This document shows, in pieces, positions 8,297 through 15,253 of a stretch of 64,000 nucleotides of DNA (position 1 is its first letter; the number at the start of each line of letters is the position of its first letter). The translations under genes and the position numbers were made by a program. Below the pieces are notes generated by a model. It saw only the letters and a program-made list of their open reading frames with translations, had not been told where the DNA came from and did not search any database. Origin of the DNA: an uncultured Eubacteriales bacterium (lineage in GTDB: Bacteria; Bacillota; Clostridia; Oscillospirales; Acutalibacteraceae); assembly GCA_934561055.1 (NCBI GenBank), contig CAKTFN010000007.1, positions 51,728 through 115,727 on the forward strand, given 5' to 3'.

Positions 8297-8932
8297 TTAG
8301 CTAACGAACATACAGAGAAGAAAGTCCTTGTTTCTTGCAAGTACTTCACGAAGCGACCAGATTATCTGCATAGGATAAAACGGAAGGTATGCCGTCACGC
8401 CGTAGGCTTCGATTCCGAGCTTGTTCGCAATGTACAGCGCACGGTACATATGATAAGGCTGTGTGATTATGATTATCTTTTTTGCGCCGAAATTATTCTT
8501 TGCGTTATAAAGGCTCTCATAGGTTGAAAAGCCGAAATCGTCAATCACGATTTTTTCCTCTTTCACGCCGTTTTCAAGGCTGACACGCTTCATTGCGGCA
8601 AGCTCGTTATAGCTTTCGCCGCTGTTGTCTCCCGTGAGAAGAAGCTTTGCGCCGTTCACCTTTTCAAGAACTTCCGCTCCCCTTTTGAGTCTTTCGTAAA
8701 GCATATGCGACGGTTCGCCGTCTTCCCGAACGCCGCAGCCGAGCACAAGAACGTAATCGACTTTATCCGTGTGAGACGCCTCTTCAAGGCTGATGATGTT
8801 CTTTTTCTGCGAAAGTATCACATAAAAATTCACGCCGAGGACATAGCCGCCGCCCGCAAGAACAACAATCAGAAAAAGAGCGATTATTCGTTTTGCGGTT
8901 TTTGAAAGCTTTCTTTTGTTTTTCTTTTTCAT
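8297..8932 (-). CDS. YdcF/SanA family (DUF218) membrane-anchored protein
   Basis: A 211-residue protein with a lysine-rich start (MKKKNKRKLSKTAKR), one membrane anchor (about 14-32, IIALFLIVVLAGGGYVLG) and an outward DUF218 domain. The domain starts with VDYVLVLGCGVREDG, continues with LLLTGDNSGESYNE and STYESLYNAKN, and ends with IITQPYHMYRALYIA, all typical of the SanA/YdcF fold linked to envelope integrity and vancomycin tolerance. Biochemical function of the family is poorly known. The start at 8932 is preferred because GGACGG precedes it; the frame extends 20 codons upstream without a ribosome binding site. Promoter at 8964-8992. Confidence 0.82.
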   Translation of the reverse strand: MKKKNKRKLSKTAKRIIALFLIVVLAGGGYVLGVNFYVILSQKKNIISLEEASHTDKVDYVLVLGCGVREDGEPSHMLYERLKRGAEVLEKVNGAKLLLTGDNSGESYNELAAMKRVSLENGVKEEKIVIDDFGFSTYESLYNAKNNFGAKKIIIITQPYHMYRALYIANKLGIEAYGVTAYLPFYPMQIIWSLREVLARNKDFLLCMFVS

Positions 8933-8963
8933 CTTTGACCGTCCTTTTCTTTTTTCTGAATTT

Positions 8964-8992
8964 ATTATAAAACAGCCGAAAAAGAAAAGCAA
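8964..8992 (-). promoter_or_regulatory. Sigma-A type promoter of the YdcF-like gene
   Basis: On the minus strand TTGCTT (8992-8987) and TATAAT (8969-8964) are 17 bases apart, 32 bases before the chosen start codon, which independently favours that start. Confidence 0.65.
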
Positions 8993-9034
8993 CCGACGAC
9001 CGAAAATCGTAAGTTTGCCTTAAGAAAATTTTAA

Positions 9035-9068
9035 GAAAAAAGCTGCTCCGAAAAAAATCGGAACAGCC
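9035..9068 (-). terminator. Rho-independent terminator of the GH13-prmA unit
   Basis: On the minus strand GCTGTTCCGA pairs with TCGGAGCAGC around a T-rich loop, followed by TTTTTT, 14 bases after the prmA stop. Confidence 0.8.
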
Positions 9069-9082
9069 AACAGAATAATTTA

Positions 9083-10006
9083 TTAAACTTTTTCGGTTTC
9101 AAAGCAGACCCAGCCCTTGTCGCTGTGACGGGCAATGACTTTAAAGCCGTACTTTTTGAATGCGTCGAGAACGACCTGCTCTTTTGTGTCGATGATTCCG
9201 CTTGTGATGAAAACCGCCCCCTTTTTCATGAAAGCGCCGACATCCTTGCAGAACATCACGATTACGTCGGCAACGATGTTTGCAACAACAACGTCAAATT
9301 TTCCGCTGACTTTGTCGGTAAGGTTGCCTTCAAGAACGGTGTACTCCGGCTCTTTGAAGCCGTTGACCTCTCCGTTTTCCCTCGCCGTTTTGACTGCGAG
9401 CACATCAATGTCAACGCCGACGGCTTTTTTTGCGCCGAGAAGAAGCGAAGCGATTGAAAGGATTCCGCTTCCGCAGCCGACGTCGAGTACGGTTGTGTCT
9501 TCCTTGATGTACTTTTCGAGCGTTTCAAGGCAAAGGCGGGTCGTTTCATGCGTTCCCGAGCCGAAGGCAAGCCCCGGTTCAATGCTCAGAACAACCCTTC
9601 CCTGCGGGTCGGCCTCCTCCCAAAGAGGACGAATGAGAAGCTTTTCTCCGACGGGCATCGCATGGAAATACTGCTTCCAGTTGTTTTCCCATTCCTCTTT
9701 TCTGCATTCGTTCGTTTCAATCTCGTTTTTGATTCCCTCCACCGAAAGGCGCTCACGAAGGAAGGCAACCGCCTCAAGCGGATTTTCCTCCGGCGAGATA
9801 TAAACATGAACAAAAGCCTTTGTTCTGTCCTTTTTCAAAAGGTCTTCGTCAATGAGGTCAATGTGTGCAATTTCCCACGCCTGTTCTTCAAGGTCGCGGT
9901 AATCCTCGATATAGATTCCGTAAGGAACAACCATTGTCGCAATGTCTCCGGCTTTGTCAACGTCGTCGGCATTCACGCATATTTTTACTTCTGTCCATTC
10001 GCTCAT
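9083..10006 (-). CDS. prmA: Ribosomal protein L11 methyltransferase
   Basis: PrmA transfers methyl groups from S-adenosylmethionine to lysines and the N-terminus of ribosomal protein L11. The 307-residue protein has the N-terminal L11-recognition domain (MSEWTEVKICVN, ferredoxin-like) and a C-terminal methyltransferase fold with SAM motif VLDVGCGSGILSIAS. FGSGTHETTRLCLE and VVANIVADV are strongly conserved family stretches. The start at 10006 follows AAAAGGAGGATGC; the longer open frame upstream overlaps the GH13 gene and is rejected. It begins 2 bases after the GH13 stop and so is translationally coupled to it, an unusual partner because prmA often sits with dnaJ or 16S methyltransferase rsmE genes. 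Confidence 0.96.
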   Translation of the reverse strand: MSEWTEVKICVNADDVDKAGDIATMVVPYGIYIEDYRDLEEQAWEIAHIDLIDEDLLKKDRTKAFVHVYISPEENPLEAVAFLRERLSVEGIKNEIETNECRKEEWENNWKQYFHAMPVGEKLLIRPLWEEADPQGRVVLSIEPGLAFGSGTHETTRLCLETLEKYIKEDTTVLDVGCGSGILSIASLLLGAKKAVGVDIDVLAVKTARENGEVNGFKEPEYTVLEGNLTDKVSGKFDVVVANIVADVIVMFCKDVGAFMKKGAVFITSGIIDTKEQVVLDAFKKYGFKVIARHSDKGWVCFETEKV

Positions 10007-10008
10007 TT

Positions 10009-11874
10009 TTAAGCATCCTCCTTTTTTAAAATTACAGCCGAAAGCGCACCGATATGAACTTTTCCGCCTTCGGCGTTTTCGCCGAGAAGGGCTTTTCCCT
10101 CTTTCCATTCTTCGGGAAGAAAATAATCAATCTCATGCTCGTTTCGGTTGACAATGAGAAGAATCCTGTCCTTTTCGCCCTTTCTTTCAAAGGCAAGGCA
10201 TGAGAGCGTTTCGGAAACGGTTGAGAACGTTCCCTCCTTCAGGCAAAGGCATTCTTTTCTGATTTTTCCGAGCTTTTTATAATAGGAAACAAGCTCTTCG
10301 TTTTCGTTTCCCCAAGGGTAACAAACACGGTTGAACGGGTCTTTATAGCCCTGCATTCCGGCCTCGTCGCCGTAATAAAGCGACGGAACGCCGGGAAGAG
10401 TATACTGAATTGCGGCGGCAAGCTTCAAAAGCTTTACTCCTCGTACGTATTGTTCAGGTGAAAGAGTTCGTCCGCACTGCCAACTGCGGTCACGTCCTTC
10501 ACAGCTCTCTCCGGCAAGGGCGGTAATTGCACGCATGGTATCGTGCGTTCCGATATGATTCATGAGAACGTCAGTGACGCATTTCGGATAGTTTTCAAGC
10601 ACTGTCATTATTTTTTCGGAAAAACCTTCAACAACACCGCTTCTTATGAAAGCAAGAATCGCTTCCGAAAACGGATAATTCATGACCGAATCAAGCTGTG
10701 CTCCCTGAAGGTATCGCCGTCTTGCGCCGTAGCTGCACTTGTTTGAAGCGTCCTCCCAAACTTCGCCGAGAATGAGAGCGTCGCTTTTTTCGCTTTTTAC
10801 GGCCTTTCTGAATTCATCGAGGAATTTATCCGGAAGTTCATCCGCAACGTCAAGTCTGAAACCTCTTGCTCCGGCTTTTATCCAACGTCTTGCAACGCCG
10901 TTTTTTCCGGCAATGAAATCAATGAAACTTTCGTTTTCCTCATTGACTTCGGGAAGCGTTTCAAAATTCCACCAGCACTGATAGTTATACGGCCAGTTCC
11001 AGAAAAAATACCAGCTGTAAAACGGTGATTCCTTCGACTGACACGCTCCGACGGTATCGTAGCGGCCTTTTCTGTTGAAATATCTGCTGTCGTCCCCCGT
11101 GTGGCTGAAAACTCCGTCAAGAACAACCGAAATTCCGTTTTTTTCCGCTTCCCTGCAAAGAGCGGAAAAATCCTTTTCCGTTCCGAGAACGCTGTCGATT
11201 TTTTCGTAATCGGCAGTGTCGTAACGGTGATTACTCTGCGCTTCAAAAATCGGATTGAGATAAATGCAGCCGACACCGAGCGATTTGAGATAAGGAAGCT
11301 TTTCTTTGATTCCCTCAAGGTCTCCGCCGAAAAAGTCGTTGTTGAGAACCTCACCGCGCTCATTCGGAAGCCAGCTGGGTTCTCCGCCCCAATCGGTACG
11401 CATCACACGGTCGGAAGGAACGTTTTTCTTTTCTTTTCCGGAGCCGTAAAAACGGTCGGGAAAAATCTGATAAATCAGTTTTCCCTTGAGCCAGTCGGGA
11501 GTTGAAAAATTCTTTTCAAAAACGGTCAGCTGAAAATCGTTCAAACCGCCGCTGAGCGTTCCGAGCGAGCCTTCGTTGCGTTTGATTGAAACCCTTCCCC
11601 ACGGAGTTGTGTAATCAAAATGATAAAAATAAAGGCCGGTTTCATTTTCAATATAATCAAGGCACCACCATTCCTCATCCGCTCCTTCCATTGAAAGCCA
11701 GAAAAAAGGAAAACGCTTTTCGCCTTCCATGTCTTTTCTGATTACGAGTTCAACGCCGGAACAGGAAAGAGAACGGGGAAGAACAACTTTGAACGTGATT
11801 TTTTCTCCCTGCTTCACTGCTCCGAAAGGATACTTGTGAAGAAGAGAACGGGAATTAAAGGGTATATATTCCAT
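10009..11874 (-). CDS. GH13 alpha-amylase family enzyme (neopullulanase/cyclomaltodextrinase-like)
   Basis: A 621-residue enzyme without a signal peptide, suggesting degradation of imported maltodextrins. An N-terminal carbohydrate-binding sandwich (about 1-125, CBM34-like) precedes the barrel, which starts near KLIYQIFPDRFY. Conserved region I is VVLDGVFSHTG; the nucleophile is Asp342 in GFRLDVADE, the acid/base Glu371 in LGEVWED, and the third Asp is Asp445 in THDTMR. The QSNHRYDTADY segment fits neopullulanases and cyclomaltodextrinases. The short C-terminal domain is typical of GH13. ATG at 11874 opens MEYIPFNSRSL. It is the first gene of a two-gene unit with prmA. Confidence 0.9.
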   Translation of the reverse strand: MEYIPFNSRSLLHKYPFGAVKQGEKITFKVVLPRSLSCSGVELVIRKDMEGEKRFPFFWLSMEGADEEWWCLDYIENETGLYFYHFDYTTPWGRVSIKRNEGSLGTLSGGLNDFQLTVFEKNFSTPDWLKGKLIYQIFPDRFYGSGKEKKNVPSDRVMRTDWGGEPSWLPNERGEVLNNDFFGGDLEGIKEKLPYLKSLGVGCIYLNPIFEAQSNHRYDTADYEKIDSVLGTEKDFSALCREAEKNGISVVLDGVFSHTGDDSRYFNRKGRYDTVGACQSKESPFYSWYFFWNWPYNYQCWWNFETLPEVNEENESFIDFIAGKNGVARRWIKAGARGFRLDVADELPDKFLDEFRKAVKSEKSDALILGEVWEDASNKCSYGARRRYLQGAQLDSVMNYPFSEAILAFIRSGVVEGFSEKIMTVLENYPKCVTDVLMNHIGTHDTMRAITALAGESCEGRDRSWQCGRTLSPEQYVRGVKLLKLAAAIQYTLPGVPSLYYGDEAGMQGYKDPFNRVCYPWGNENEELVSYYKKLGKIRKECLCLKEGTFSTVSETLSCLAFERKGEKDRILLIVNRNEHEIDYFLPEEWKEGKALLGENAEGGKVHIGALSAVILKKEDA

Positions 11875-11965
11875 AAAGACTTCCTTAGAATCATTATTCG
11901 CCCGAAACGGGCATATAGTTTATTGACTGAATTTTTTTGATGTTTCTTTTGAAAGGCGGATTATT

Positions 11966-12490
11966 ATGTTTTTTGTTTCCGTAAAATCTTCAACGCTGAA
12001 AACCGTTGCGGTCATTGCGGCCGTTGCAATTTTTGTTTCAATCGGCGGAATTTATGCCGTGAACAAAAGCAAAAGCTCGCCCGTTTCAAGCATGAACGGA
12101 ATTGTTTACAAAGCCGCAACCGAGGAAGAACGCCTTTCATTCCTTTCTCAGTTCGGCTGGGAAGTTGACGAAGAACCGGCCGAAGTCAAAGAGGTTGTGA
12201 TTCCGACAGAGTTCGACGACGTCTATAATCAATATAATGCTATTCAAAAAGAGCAAAATCTTGACCTTGAAAAGTTCAAAGGTGCAAGGGTCAAATGCTG
12301 GTCATACAACGTCAGGAATTATCCCGGTTACGAAACCAAAGGCGGTGTAATCCGGGCAACTCTTCTCGTTTTTGACGGCGTTGTAATCGGCGGAGACATT
12401 TCAAGCACCGAGCTTTCGGGTTTTATGCACACGTTTGATTTTCCGCAGGAAAAAGCTATAGAAAGTACAACTCAACCGGAAAGCACTTAA
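11966..12490 (+). CDS. Membrane-anchored DUF4830-like protein
   Basis: A 174-residue protein with one N-terminal membrane segment (about 12-32, VAVIAAVAIFVSIGGIYAV) and an exported domain. The sequence FLSQFGWEVDEEP, then IPTEFDDVYNQYN and a later MHTFDF is the pattern I associate with DUF4830, a short domain of unknown function found in Clostridia. No cysteines or catalytic motif are evident. The ATG follows AAAGGCGGATTATT. It is divergent from the GH13 gene and convergent with hflX; the two stop codons overlap within TTAA at 12487-12490 with no terminator between them. Function unknown. Confidence 0.75.
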   Translation: MFFVSVKSSTLKTVAVIAAVAIFVSIGGIYAVNKSKSSPVSSMNGIVYKAATEEERLSFLSQFGWEVDEEPAEVKEVVIPTEFDDVYNQYNAIQKEQNLDLEKFKGARVKCWSYNVRNYPGYETKGGVIRATLLVFDGVVIGGDISSTELSGFMHTFDFPQEKAIESTTQPEST

Positions 12491-13740
12491 CTTTCGATTA
12501 TCCAATCTTTATATTCGTCAAGCAACGAAATTTCGGCGGTTGCTCTCATATAAAGTCCGTCCTCACGGTATTCTTCTTCGAGAACAACGCCCTCTTCACG
12601 GATTCTTGCCGCGGCGGCACCGTTTTTGAACGGAATGAGAAGCGAAGCCGTTCGCCTCGTCTGCGGAAGCTCACGCTCGATTGCCGAAAGAAGCCCGTCA
12701 AAGCCCCTTTCGTTCAAGGCCGAAATAAGCACCGTTTTTCCGAAGGTCGGCATTGAATAAATGTTTCCGACAAGGTCGCACTTGTTCATGACCGAAATTA
12801 CGGGCGTTCCGGCACAGCCGAGTTCGTCAAGAAGCTTTTTTGTTACGTCAAGGTGTTCCGAGCAATGCTCGTCCGAAGCGTCGCAAACGTTGAGAATGAC
12901 CGAAGCCTGTGCCGCCTCTTCAAGCGTTGATTTGAACGCTTCAACGAGTTTATGCGGCAGGCGGCGGATAAGGCCGACGGTATCGACAAGCATAACCTTT
13001 CTTCCGTCGGGCAAAGTCAAAGCACGGGAAGTCGGGTCAAGCGTTGCAAAAAGCTTGTCCTCGGCGAGAACCCCCGCCTCGGTCAGCGCATTCATGAGCG
13101 TTGACTTTCCGGCATTGGTGTAGCCGACAATCGCAACGGTTTGAACGCCGTCCTTTTTGCGCCGCTTTCTGAGAAGATCACGGCGTTTTTCAAGCTCCCG
13201 AAGCTGTTCTTCAAGCTTTTGAATCCGCCGGTTGATGTGTCTTCGGTCGGATTCAAGCTTGCTTTCGCCGGGACCTCTTGTTCCGATTCCGCCGCCGAGA
13301 CGGGAAAGCGAAAGCCCCTGTCCCATAAGGCGCGGCAAAGAGTATTTAAGCTGAGCCAGTTCAACCTGAAGCTTGCCCTCGCCCGTTCTTGCCCTTGCGG
13401 CAAAGATATCGAGAATGAGCATCGTTCGGTCGATTACACGCACACCGGTGAATTTTTCAAGGTTTCTCTGCTGCGACGGAGTAAGTTCGCTGTCAAAAAT
13501 CAAAAGGTCAATGTCATTCGCAGAGCAGAAAGCGATTATTTCGGCAAGCTTTCCCGCTCCGACAAAAGTTGCGGCTTCGGGTCGCTCTTTTTTTTGAATG
13601 ATTTTTCCGAGAACAACGGCTCCTGCCGTGCGGGCAAGCTCTTCAAGTTCGTCAATCGAAACTTCTGCGTCAAATTCACCCGTATCGACGGAGACAAGCA
13701 GCGCTTTTTCCAGTTCCTCTTTGTTTTCGTACATTTCCAC
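12487..13740 (-). CDS. hflX: Ribosome-associated GTPase HflX
   Basis: HflX binds the large ribosomal subunit and rescues or splits stalled ribosomes under stress. The 417-residue protein has the HflX N-terminal domain ending in the conserved GIGTRGPGESKLESDRR, a coiled helical linker (about 165-200), then the G domain with Walker A GYTNAGKSTLMN, DTVGLIRRLPHKLVEAF and NKCD. A GTG at 13740 is chosen: GAAGGTGA lies six bases before it, while a longer GTG start at 13749 overlaps that Shine-Dalgarno. An ATG two codons later is the alternative. Downstream of the M24 peptidase gene by 33 bases, so probably in the rpsU-pepP-hflX run. Confidence 0.95.
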   Translation of the reverse strand: MEMYENKEELEKALLVSVDTGEFDAEVSIDELEELARTAGAVVLGKIIQKKERPEAATFVGAGKLAEIIAFCSANDIDLLIFDSELTPSQQRNLEKFTGVRVIDRTMLILDIFAARARTGEGKLQVELAQLKYSLPRLMGQGLSLSRLGGGIGTRGPGESKLESDRRHINRRIQKLEEQLRELEKRRDLLRKRRKKDGVQTVAIVGYTNAGKSTLMNALTEAGVLAEDKLFATLDPTSRALTLPDGRKVMLVDTVGLIRRLPHKLVEAFKSTLEEAAQASVILNVCDASDEHCSEHLDVTKKLLDELGCAGTPVISVMNKCDLVGNIYSMPTFGKTVLISALNERGFDGLLSAIERELPQTRRTASLLIPFKNGAAAARIREEGVVLEEEYREDGLYMRATAEISLLDEYKDWIIES

Positions 13741-13773
13741 GGCAGTCACCTTCTTTTAAAAATTACTTCAAGA

Positions 13774-14838
13774 TTAAAGGATTGTGAGTTCCTTCGGGCA
13801 GTTTGTGAGATTCTTTCCGCCGTTTACGGTGACGTAAATCATGTCCTCGATACGAACTCCGAATTCGCCCGGAATATAGATTCCCGGTTCGATTGTGATA
13901 ACATGGCCGGGCTCAAGAACCGTTTGGCTGCGCGGAGAAACGGTCGGAAATTCATGAATTTCAATGCCGACTCCGTGGCCGAGACCGTGACCGAAGTATT
14001 TTCCGTAACCTTTTTCTTCGATGATATCTCTTGCGATTTTATCAATATCGAAACAGCTTTTGCCGGCGGCAACGGCGTCGATTGCACTCTTTTGCGCTTT
14101 GAGAACGGTTTCGTAAACGTCACGCTGTTTATCGGAAATTTCTCCGACTGCAACGGTTCTTGTCATGTCGCTGTGGTAATCCTTGTAAATTGCGCCGAAA
14201 TCGAACGTCACAAAGTCGCCGCTTTCAATCTTTTTATCGGACGGAATTCCGTGCGGCATTGAGCCGTTCTTTCCGGAAACGGCGATTGTTTCAAACGAGA
14301 GCCCCTGTGCGCCGAGCTTGAGCATTGTGTAATCAAGTTCCAGAGAAAGTTCACGTTCGGTTTTGCCGACTGCGACTTTCGGAAGAAGAAGCGAAAAGGC
14401 TTTCTCCGCAATACGCTGGGCTTTGATGATTTTTTCGCATTCTTCGTTGCTTTTTACCGCTCTGAGAACGTCAATTTCGCCGTCAAGCTTTTCGGTTTCA
14501 AAAGTGACCGACGGAAACTGCTTTTTGAGTTCATGAAGCCTTTTTACGGTTGTTCTTCCGCCTTCGATTGAAAGGGTCTTGACTCCGAGTTCTTTGACAA
14601 GAGGAAGAAGCGACTTTTCAAAGTTTTCAAAAAGAAGAACGCCGTCAACGGTTTTGATTGTTTTTTGTGCGGCTTCAACATAGCGGCTGTCCGTGAGGAA
14701 AAACGAATTTTCCGCCGTTACGAGAAGATAGCCGTTTGTTGAGGAAAAGGAAGTGAAGTAACGAACGTTATCTTCGCTCATGATAAGAGCGGATGCATTG
14801 CGTTCGGAAAGCATTATTTTAAGTTTTTCGATTGACAT
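13774..14838 (-). CDS. M24 family Xaa-Pro aminopeptidase
   Basis: A 354-residue metallopeptidase that removes an N-terminal residue before proline. The N-terminal creatinase-like domain (MSIEKLKIMLSERNASALI) is followed by the pita-bread domain with the dimetal ligands: Asp residues in FDFGAIYKDYHSDMTRT, His in HGLGHGVGIEIHEFP, Glu in TIEPGIYIPG and the last Glu in GVRIEDM. Length fits PepP/PepQ-type cytosolic enzymes. The start at 14838 is chosen for the nearby AAAGGCG and for alignment with family starts; eleven upstream codons lack support and run into the rpsU terminator. Lies between rpsU and hflX. Confidence 0.92.
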   Translation of the reverse strand: MSIEKLKIMLSERNASALIMSEDNVRYFTSFSSTNGYLLVTAENSFFLTDSRYVEAAQKTIKTVDGVLLFENFEKSLLPLVKELGVKTLSIEGGRTTVKRLHELKKQFPSVTFETEKLDGEIDVLRAVKSNEECEKIIKAQRIAEKAFSLLLPKVAVGKTERELSLELDYTMLKLGAQGLSFETIAVSGKNGSMPHGIPSDKKIESGDFVTFDFGAIYKDYHSDMTRTVAVGEISDKQRDVYETVLKAQKSAIDAVAAGKSCFDIDKIARDIIEEKGYGKYFGHGLGHGVGIEIHEFPTVSPRSQTVLEPGHVITIEPGIYIPGEFGVRIEDMIYVTVNGGKNLTNCPKELTIL

Positions 14839-14868
14839 TTTGCCACGCCTTTCTTTACAGATACATAA

Positions 14869-14900
14869 CAAAAACGGGCGATGGAAAACCCATAGCCCGC
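14869..14900 (-). terminator. Rho-independent terminator of rpsU
   Basis: On the minus strand GCGGGCTATGG pairs with CCATCGCCCGT, with a GTTTT loop and TTTTT tail, just past the rpsU stop and before the M24 start. It should limit readthrough from the strong rpsU promoter into the peptidase gene. Confidence 0.8.
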
Positions 14901-14914
14901 TTAGTTAGTTAGCT

Positions 14915-15091
14915 TTACTTGTATTTACGCTTACGAGCAGCCTCAGACTTCTTTTTTCTTGCTACGGAAGGCTTTTCATAATGTTCTCTTTTGCGAACTT
15001 CCTGAATGATTCCGTCGCGAGAGGTCTGTCTTTTAAAACGTCTCAGAGCGCTGTCAAGAGATTCGTTTTCTTTAACTTTAACCTGACTCAT
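14915..15091 (-). CDS. rpsU: 30S ribosomal protein S21
   Basis: A 58-residue basic protein beginning MSQVKVKENESLDSALRRF with the internal FKRQTSRDGIIQEVRKREHY core and a Lys/Arg-rich tail ending RKRKYK. This is the full usual length of S21, which contacts the anti-Shine-Dalgarno end of 16S rRNA during initiation. Start ATG at 15091 follows a very purine-rich GGAGGGAGGGAATTATAG. It has its own near-consensus promoter and a terminator, so it is a strong separate unit placed between leuS and the M24 peptidase gene. In many Clostridia rpsU lies next to yqeY; here it does not. Confidence 0.97.
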   Translation of the reverse strand: MSQVKVKENESLDSALRRFKRQTSRDGIIQEVRKREHYEKPSVARKKKSEAARKRKYK

Positions 15092-15152
15092 CTATAATTC
15101 CCTCCCTCCGCCTGTTTAGCAGGGGTATATTTCCACATAGGATACGTTAAAT

Positions 15153-15181
15153 ATTATACATTATCGCTTTTCCGTTGTCAA
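15153..15181 (-). promoter_or_regulatory. Consensus sigma-A promoter of rpsU
   Basis: On the minus strand a perfect TTGACA (15181-15176) and perfect TATAAT (15158-15153) are separated by exactly 17 bases. The leader then contains a small CCCCTG...CAGG hairpin before the ribosome binding site. Confidence 0.9.
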
Positions 15182-15253
15182 GAGTAATTTTGCAATTCAA
15201 AGCGACATTTAATACATTTTTTTGGAAATTTTAATTTCCTGTGACTTAAGGTT

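Noticed and set aside
13141..14262. 373-codon plus-strand frame across hflX and the M24 peptidase
   Set aside because: It is antisense to two recognised genes with conserved motifs and shows low-complexity, Phe/Cys-rich content typical of a shadow frame.
15220..15253. GGAAATT...AATTTCC hairpin after the leuS stop as terminator
   Set aside because: On the coding strand it is followed by As, not Ts; leuS termination remains undefined.
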